The translations under genes and the position numbers were made by a program. From the NCBI RefSeq assembly GCF_900184995.1, contig NZ_LT860099.1, forward strand, positions 832,269 through 896,268: a DNA stretch of 64,000 nucleotides, written 5' to 3'. This document shows positions 60,841-64,000 of this stretch, piece by piece; the first letter of the stretch is position 1; each line of letters starts with the position of its first letter. The stretch comes from Konateibacter massiliensis. GTDB lineage: Bacteria > Bacillota > Clostridia > Lachnospirales > Lachnospiraceae. The notes beneath the pieces were generated by a model. The model was not told where the DNA came from. It ran no database searches and was given only the letters and a program-made list of their open reading frames with translations.

Positions 60841-61430
60841 TACTTTTCTGTAGGCTGATAGCCTGCGCTTTCTATCATGGCTGCTCTGGTTCTCTTTTTT
60901 ATAGCGTCTTGCATTGCCATACGGCTTAAGTCCTCTGGTGTCAGCTCTGTTATGTCAATATCTCTGCGTGGCGCATCTGTTGGAAATATCTTTTGAGCTT
61001 GGATAAAAGCGCACATAAAATTGTCTAATTCTTCATAAAAGACATTGCGGTAAAACTCAAATTCAAGTTCTATCTCTATCTTTTGGGCTTTGGTGCAGTA
61101 AATACCTATTTTCTGTCGTGTTCCATGACTTCTATAATACTCCCGCCCTGCTGCTGCGCCGATAACCTTATACATGCACTGCTTAAGTAGCGTAATCTCA
61201 TGCTTTCCTTTGTAACTGAATAGAAAATACTCTGCCTCTTCTGTTTCCAGCTCTTCCAGTGTCTCTATGCCGTTCTTTGCTAACAGCTTTTCCAGCATTG
61301 CTGCTGCCGTGGTCTTTTCTCCACCTACGCCACGCTCTGCCAACGCTTGCAGCTTCTTAATTCGCTGTATCGTTTTTTCGTCCACTCTTTTACCTCTCTT
61401 CCGTTTTGGCGGCGCTCTTGATTTCTCCAT
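60840..61430 (-). CDS. DUF2786 domain protein
   Basis: 196 residues. Residues about 20-60 (IQRIKKLQALAERGVGGEKT, AMLEKLLAKNGI) match DUF2786, found in many phage and plasmid early regions; the C-terminal part is helical and unassigned. An alternative GTG at 61385 with GAGAGG upstream would remove the basic first 15 residues. Confidence 0.75.
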   Translation of the reverse strand: MEKSRAPPKRKRGKRVDEKTIQRIKKLQALAERGVGGEKTTAAAMLEKLLAKNGIETLEELETEEAEYFLFSYKGKHEITLLKQCMYKVIGAAAGREYYRSHGTRQKIGIYCTKAQKIEIELEFEFYRNVFYEELDNFMCAFIQAQKIFPTDAPRRDIDITELTPEDLSRMAMQDAIKKRTRAAMIESAGYQPTEK

Positions 61431-61771
61431 ATGCGCCCACTCCTGCTCTGGCGTATGTATACCGTGTTGCCCTTTTCACATTAAAAAGTGCCTAAACCTG
61501 TTGACCGTCCACATACTCTCTAGCTGGTATGACCGCTGCTATTTTTTCACGGTATCCAGATTGCAGCTATTAGCTTGCTGCCGTCTGCGTGTAGGTTGCC
61601 ACCCTACTACTAATACGGGCGAGTGGGATTGAACCACCCCGCCTATGTGTACTGCGTCCAGTACAGCAGTAACCCCATTACTCATACAAACGCACCTAGA
61701 ATTGTTTGTACTTTCCTGCGTTACGCCCGCTTATTGGCGGCTGCCGCCGCCGTAAATGCTCTCTAAGCTAA
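61431..61771. other. 340-bp gene-free region with a tRNA-like element
   Basis: No ORF with a ribosome site. The right half holds a cloverleaf-like fold (61615-61730, listed separately). The left half has a GCAGC/GCTGC dyad around 61563-61581. It could be a single-strand origin, a leader RNA of the DUF2786 gene, or a decayed tRNA locus. Confidence 0.35.
61615..61730 (-). ncRNA. tRNA-like cloverleaf, probably not a standard tRNA
   Basis: Minus strand: acceptor-like stem GCGGGCG/CGCCCGT, then UA, D-like stem ACGC/GCGT with a 24-nt loop, hairpin AGTAA/TTACT, hairpin GTACTG-GACG-CAGTAC and a correct T arm GGTGG-TTCAATC-CCACT. About 116 nt, too long for a normal tRNA, no encoded CCA, and the anticodon arm is irregular (an ATGGGGT loop would give GGG, proline). 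Confidence 0.4.
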
Positions 61772-61984
61772 TCACGCCGTTGCCCCTCTTAGCCTTTCAA
61801 GCTCTTTTTCTATGTTTTTCCCGCTATAATCTTCCAGCAGCTTAGGGCTTATGTTATAAGTCCAAATCGACGACATTTTAACTGCCGTTCCTATCGGTAA
61901 TACCCCACGCTGCATAGCCACTCTTACATATTGTGGGCTGGCATTTATAATGGCTGCTGCCTCTACCGTTGTAATCTTTGCCAT
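61772..61984 (-). CDS. Excisionase-like winged-helix DNA-binding protein
   Basis: 70 residues: MAKITTVEAAAIINASPQYV, then AMQRGVLPIGTAVKM and YNISPKLLEDYSG, the shape of MerR/Xis-type helix-turn-helix proteins. May act in excision or as an early regulator. No integrase is visible beside it. Confidence 0.7.
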   Translation of the reverse strand: MAKITTVEAAAIINASPQYVRVAMQRGVLPIGTAVKMSSIWTYNISPKLLEDYSGKNIEKELERLRGATA

Positions 61985-62036
61985 TCTTAAGCCTCGCTTT
62001 CGTTATTACTTTGGGCGGGCAAGCCCCCGCCCTTTG

Positions 62037-62216
62037 CTATACTGCCTGTTTCTGCCTGCTTGTGCTGCATGCTATAAAGCCTTGAATGTAGATGCTAACT
62101 TTCTCTTGCTGCTCTGCTGGCAGTCCTGCCACTTCCTGCATAAGCTCTGCGAACTTATCAAAGCCGCTTTTTTCTTCTCTTACGTCCGTTACTGCTGCAA
62201 TCGTGTTTTTCTTCAT
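62037..62216 (-). CDS. Small phage early protein, unknown
   Basis: 59 residues, with AAAGGAG upstream of the ATG. It starts MKKNTIAAVTDVREEKSGFD and contains the helical FAELMQEVAGLPAEQQEKVS and a final FIACSTSRQ. The LPxEQQxxV..yI.GfI pattern recurs in many small early phage regulators. Lies between the excisionase-like gene and the divergent plus-strand gene. Confidence 0.7.
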   Translation of the reverse strand: MKKNTIAAVTDVREEKSGFDKFAELMQEVAGLPAEQQEKVSIYIQGFIACSTSRQKQAV

Positions 62217-62241
62217 GCCGTCAGCTCCTTTCTTGTTTGTG

Positions 62242-62271
62242 TTGTTTGATGTTCTTCATTTATGGTATAAT
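62242..62271 (+). promoter_or_regulatory. Plus-strand promoter of the 63-residue gene
   Basis: -35 TTGTTT (62242-62247), 18-bp spacer, perfect -10 TATAAT (62266-62271). Start of transcription about 62278. Confidence 0.6.
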
Positions 62272-62293
62272 CCCCATGAAAGGGGGTAGTGAT

Positions 62294-62485
62294 ATGGTTT
62301 TTAAGGTTTCAGATTTATTAGCTCTCGCTACAGAGCTAAACAAAGACAAAATGCAGTACGTTTCTTTCAGTGAATACAAAGACGCTGATAGCAGCGGTTT
62401 TTCTGTTAAAGCCGCTCTAAACTCCGAAGAGCCAGACGCTATAGACTATGAAGAATTAGAAAGCGTACCGAACATTGAACTTTAA
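62294..62485 (+). CDS. 63-residue protein on the opposite strand to the early operon
   Basis: ATG at 62294 with AGGGGG upstream and its own promoter. Acidic (VSDLLALATELNKDKMQYVS; EEPDAIDYEELE). Not recognised. The only plus-strand gene between the repressor and the left end, and it sits tail-to-tail against the Rep paralogue. Confidence 0.65.
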   Translation: MVFKVSDLLALATELNKDKMQYVSFSEYKDADSSGFSVKAALNSEEPDAIDYEELESVPNIEL

Positions 62486-62497
62486 GCATATGCGGGG

Positions 62498-62977
62498 TTA
62501 TCGCCCCGCTTTTGCTATGTCCTTAGATATGTGGTATCTCCCTGTCCTCTGGCTCTCCATGTATTCTGCTATTTCTTTTAGGTGTTCGTGTGACTGAACG
62601 CTACATATACGGCTTTTCCCGTAATTCCAGCAGCTTTGCTTTATTACTGGTTCTGCAACTCTTTCCAGTGTTATTATCTCGTTTCCCAGCCCATTTACGA
62701 TTAATTCCACTCTGTCAATCTTGCTGCTTGTATAGAGGTTGTAAACTGGTACGGCTACATACTTAAGCTCTTTCCTTGCTGCCCTATAATTCTTTCTAAG
62801 ATTTCTGATAAACTCGTCAAACTGCGCTATTCTGTCAGCTCCGCTTGCCTCTTCTCCGCTTGCCACATAGCCAAGTGTTATTGCAATGTCCCCAGCCTTA
62901 AAATTGCTGCATATCTGCTGAACCAGTTTAGGGCGCTGGCTTCTCCCGCTACTCTCAACTCTTGTTACGTATGGCAT
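62498..62977 (-). CDS. Rep paralogue lacking the HUH motif
   Basis: 159 residues. It parallels the Rep encoded at 57884-58648: same start (MPYVTRV against MPYVERI), NFKAGDIAITLGYV against NFEYGDYHLELDYI, FIRNLRKNYRAARKELKYVAV against FLREARKEYKKAGLELKYIHV, and QSCWNYG against QECWYKA. At the place of ARHHHLVIN it has SKIDRVELIVN, so the metal-binding histidines are lost, and the tyrosine region is shortened. Likely a regulator of Rep or origin rather than a nuclease. AAAGGAG precedes the ATG. Confidence 0.7.
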   Translation of the reverse strand: MPYVTRVESSGRSQRPKLVQQICSNFKAGDIAITLGYVASGEEASGADRIAQFDEFIRNLRKNYRAARKELKYVAVPVYNLYTSSKIDRVELIVNGLGNEIITLERVAEPVIKQSCWNYGKSRICSVQSHEHLKEIAEYMESQRTGRYHISKDIAKAGR

Positions 62978-62992
62978 GTTATCGCTCCTTTC

Positions 62993-63226
62993 TTAACCCT
63001 CAATGATTTCCTGTATCTGGTCGCTGTAATCCTCTAAGCTGTCTGCTGCCTCTTCCAGAGTGCCAGCATATTCCTGCATCTGCTCGCCTCTCTCGCTTTC
63101 CTGCAATCCCTCTGGCATATTGTCGTAAGCCTCTTGTTCCTCTTCCTGCGCCTCTCTGATAATGTCTAGTGCCTGCTGCAAAAGCTCGTTTGCTTTCTCT
63201 AAACTCTTTCTTCTTGCCTTATTCAT
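62993..63226 (-). CDS. Acidic coiled-coil early protein
   Basis: 77 residues, a single long helix with KSLEKANELLQQALDIIREA and ADSLEDYSDQIQEIIEG. Common as a small early protein in clostridial prophages and plasmids, function unknown. AGAGGG upstream of the ATG. Confidence 0.7.
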   Translation of the reverse strand: MNKARRKSLEKANELLQQALDIIREAQEEEQEAYDNMPEGLQESERGEQMQEYAGTLEEAADSLEDYSDQIQEIIEG

Positions 63227-63244
63227 GGTTTGCCCTCTCTTTCG

Positions 63245-63451
63245 TTACGCTTTAAGTGCCTCGGCTCTTTTTTCTATTGCCTCGTCCATACTGTTAAACT
63301 CGTCTACATATAAATCGTAGTTTTCACGGCTGGCATATCCACCGTCTGCCAGTACTGCGTGATATTCTTCTGGTAACTCGCCCTCTGCGTATACCCATGC
63401 GTTTACTTTTCCGCTGTCTGTAAATGTGCTTACTAAATATGCTTTCATCAT
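63245..63451 (-). CDS. First gene of the minus-strand early operon, unknown
   Basis: 68 residues from the ATG at 63451 (GAGAGG 8 nt upstream). MMKAYLVSTFTDSGKVNAWV, then AVLADGGYASRENYDLYVDE; compact alpha/beta. Position next to the repressor is that of cro or an early regulator, but there is no HTH. Confidence 0.65.
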   Translation of the reverse strand: MMKAYLVSTFTDSGKVNAWVYAEGELPEEYHAVLADGGYASRENYDLYVDEFNSMDEAIEKRAEALKA

Positions 63452-63512
63452 AATTACTACCTCTCTTTCGTTGTATTTTCTGGTTCGGCTCAATTCGTAC
63501 CCCGCTTGTACA

Positions 63513-63592
63513 AGTAAACTACATTTACATTATAGTTAATCTAATTTACTATGTCAATACATTTTTTATTTTTTTGTTGATTAAGTTTACTT
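63513..63592. promoter_or_regulatory. Repressor operator region between divergent promoters
   Basis: Three related sites with the form AGTAAA-N5-TTTACT: GTAAA-CTACA-TTTAC (63514-63528), AGTTAA-TCTAA-TTTACT (63534-63550) and a half site around 63584-63592. They overlap the -10 and spacer of the early promoter and the spacer of the repressor promoter, the layout of a CI-type switch. Confidence 0.6.
63529..63557 (-). promoter_or_regulatory. Early lytic promoter (minus strand)
   Basis: Perfect -35 TTGACA (63557-63552), 17-bp spacer, perfect -10 TATAAT (63534-63529). It would drive the early operon and is covered by the operator sites. Confidence 0.85.
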
Positions 63593-63605
63593 TTTGTGCT
63601 ATTTT
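63577..63605 (+). promoter_or_regulatory. Repressor promoter (plus strand)
   Basis: -35 TTGATT (63577-63582), 17-bp spacer, -10 TATTTT (63600-63605). Confidence 0.55.
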
Positions 63606-63634
63606 ATATTTATACTTGTGAAAGGAGGCTTTTT

Positions 63635-64000
63635 GTGAATACACGTTTAAAAGAATTACGAACGCATCTAGGATTAAGTCAAGAAGCATTTGGCGAAACT
63701 GTGGGCGTTACCAAAGCGGCTATAAGCAGGATAGAAAGTGGCACTAACTCATTATCCGATAGAATGATTTTATCTATTACCACTCAATTCAATGTAAATG
63801 AAGAATGGTTGCGGACTGGCAACGGGGAAATGTTTAACAACCTTACCCCAGACGAAGAATTAGCGTACATAGTGGGAAATGCGATTCCCGCAGCATCAGA
63901 TTATGTAAAGGATACGTTTATAGCTCTTGGGAAGTTGTCGAAAGAATTTTCTAAGGAAGATTGGGAAGTAGTAAAGAAATTTGTAGATGCTTTGGCAGGA
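63635..64000 (+). CDS. XRE/CI-type phage repressor, C-terminus outside window
   Basis: First 122 codons from a GTG with AAAGGAGG 6 nt upstream. N-terminal helix-turn-helix LKELRTHLGLSQEAFGETV, then GVTKAAISRIESG, and WLRTGNGEMF, the usual end of the XRE domain in clostridial phage repressors. Divergent from the early operon, which it should silence in the lysogen. Whether a peptidase or other C-terminal domain follows is not visible. Confidence 0.9.
   Translation, partial: MNTRLKELRTHLGLSQEAFGETVGVTKAAISRIESGTNSLSDRMILSITTQFNVNEEWLRTGNGEMFNNLTPDEELAYIVGNAIPAASDYVKDTFIALGKLSKEFSKEDWEVVKKFVDALAG

Larger units (their letters stand above)
31800..64000. mobile_element. Siphovirus prophage (right end outside the window)
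   Basis: From the endolysin (32025) to the partial repressor (63635) the genes follow the usual order of an HK97-type temperate siphovirus, nearly all on the minus strand with short gaps or overlaps. The left boundary is an estimate: chromosomal-type genes end near 31.2 kb and the phage endolysin stops at 32025; no att repeat could be recognised because the other end is absent. Integrase is not in the window. ParA, ParB and Rep genes suggest plasmid-like replication ability. Confidence 0.9.

Noticed and set aside
61615-61730. Calling a standard proline tRNA
   Set aside because: The GGG-containing loop is suggestive, but D loop and inter-arm lengths are far outside tRNA limits.

Overview
The window looks like a chromosome segment of an anaerobic Firmicute, most likely a Lachnospiraceae member (class Clostridia). 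The grounds are the T-box leader on pheST, the Firmicutes-type 6S RNA, strong AGGAGG-type ribosome sites, an EF-G-2 paralogue and a large InlB-repeat/Ig-domain surface protein. No species can be named from sequence alone. The right half, from roughly 31.8 kb to beyond the window end, is a siphovirus prophage.

Chromosomal part (1-31.2 kb). An EF-G-like GTPase gene, frameshifted in this sequence, runs off the left end. Next come the aromatic operon aroF-tyrA-aroA, queA with a PilZ protein, the T-box controlled pheS-pheT pair, a YihY/BrkB membrane protein behind a SpoIID/LytB protein, an NCS2 purine permease, a 6S RNA gene with its own promoter, and a 1545-residue secreted beta-helix adhesin. 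The branched-chain block follows: leuC-leuD with a divergent LysR regulator, and ilvN-ilvC. From 26.4 to 31.2 kb lies an accessory stretch: a helical small protein, a PEBP protein, a secreted protein with phage-tail-fibre motifs, a CPBP-like membrane protein, a cysteine-rich orphan, a class III aminotransferase and a gene remnant. Four of these genes share a nearly identical promoter (ATATTGATAGYTAG, then a -10 box exactly 17 bp after the TTGATA hexamer), which suggests a small co-regulated set.

Prophage part (about 31.8 kb to the end). Almost all genes lie on the minus strand, so transcription runs right to left: immunity and early control, replication/partition, late regulator, HNH and terminase, portal, protease, HK97 capsid, connectors, tail, receptor-binding region, holin and endolysin. 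Three things stand out. First, a complete diversity-generating retroelement (DGR) is present: a lectin-fold target gene, avd, a 126-bp template repeat and a reverse transcriptase. All 14 template/variable differences are at template adenines of the sense strand. Second, the tail chaperone pair has a textbook -1 frameshift site (GGGAAAC, 5-nt spacer, 10-bp stem). Third, the early region encodes ParA, ParB and an HUH-type Rep with a diverged paralogue that has lost the HUH motif, so the element may be able to replicate and segregate like a plasmid. No integrase is visible; it probably lies to the right of the window.
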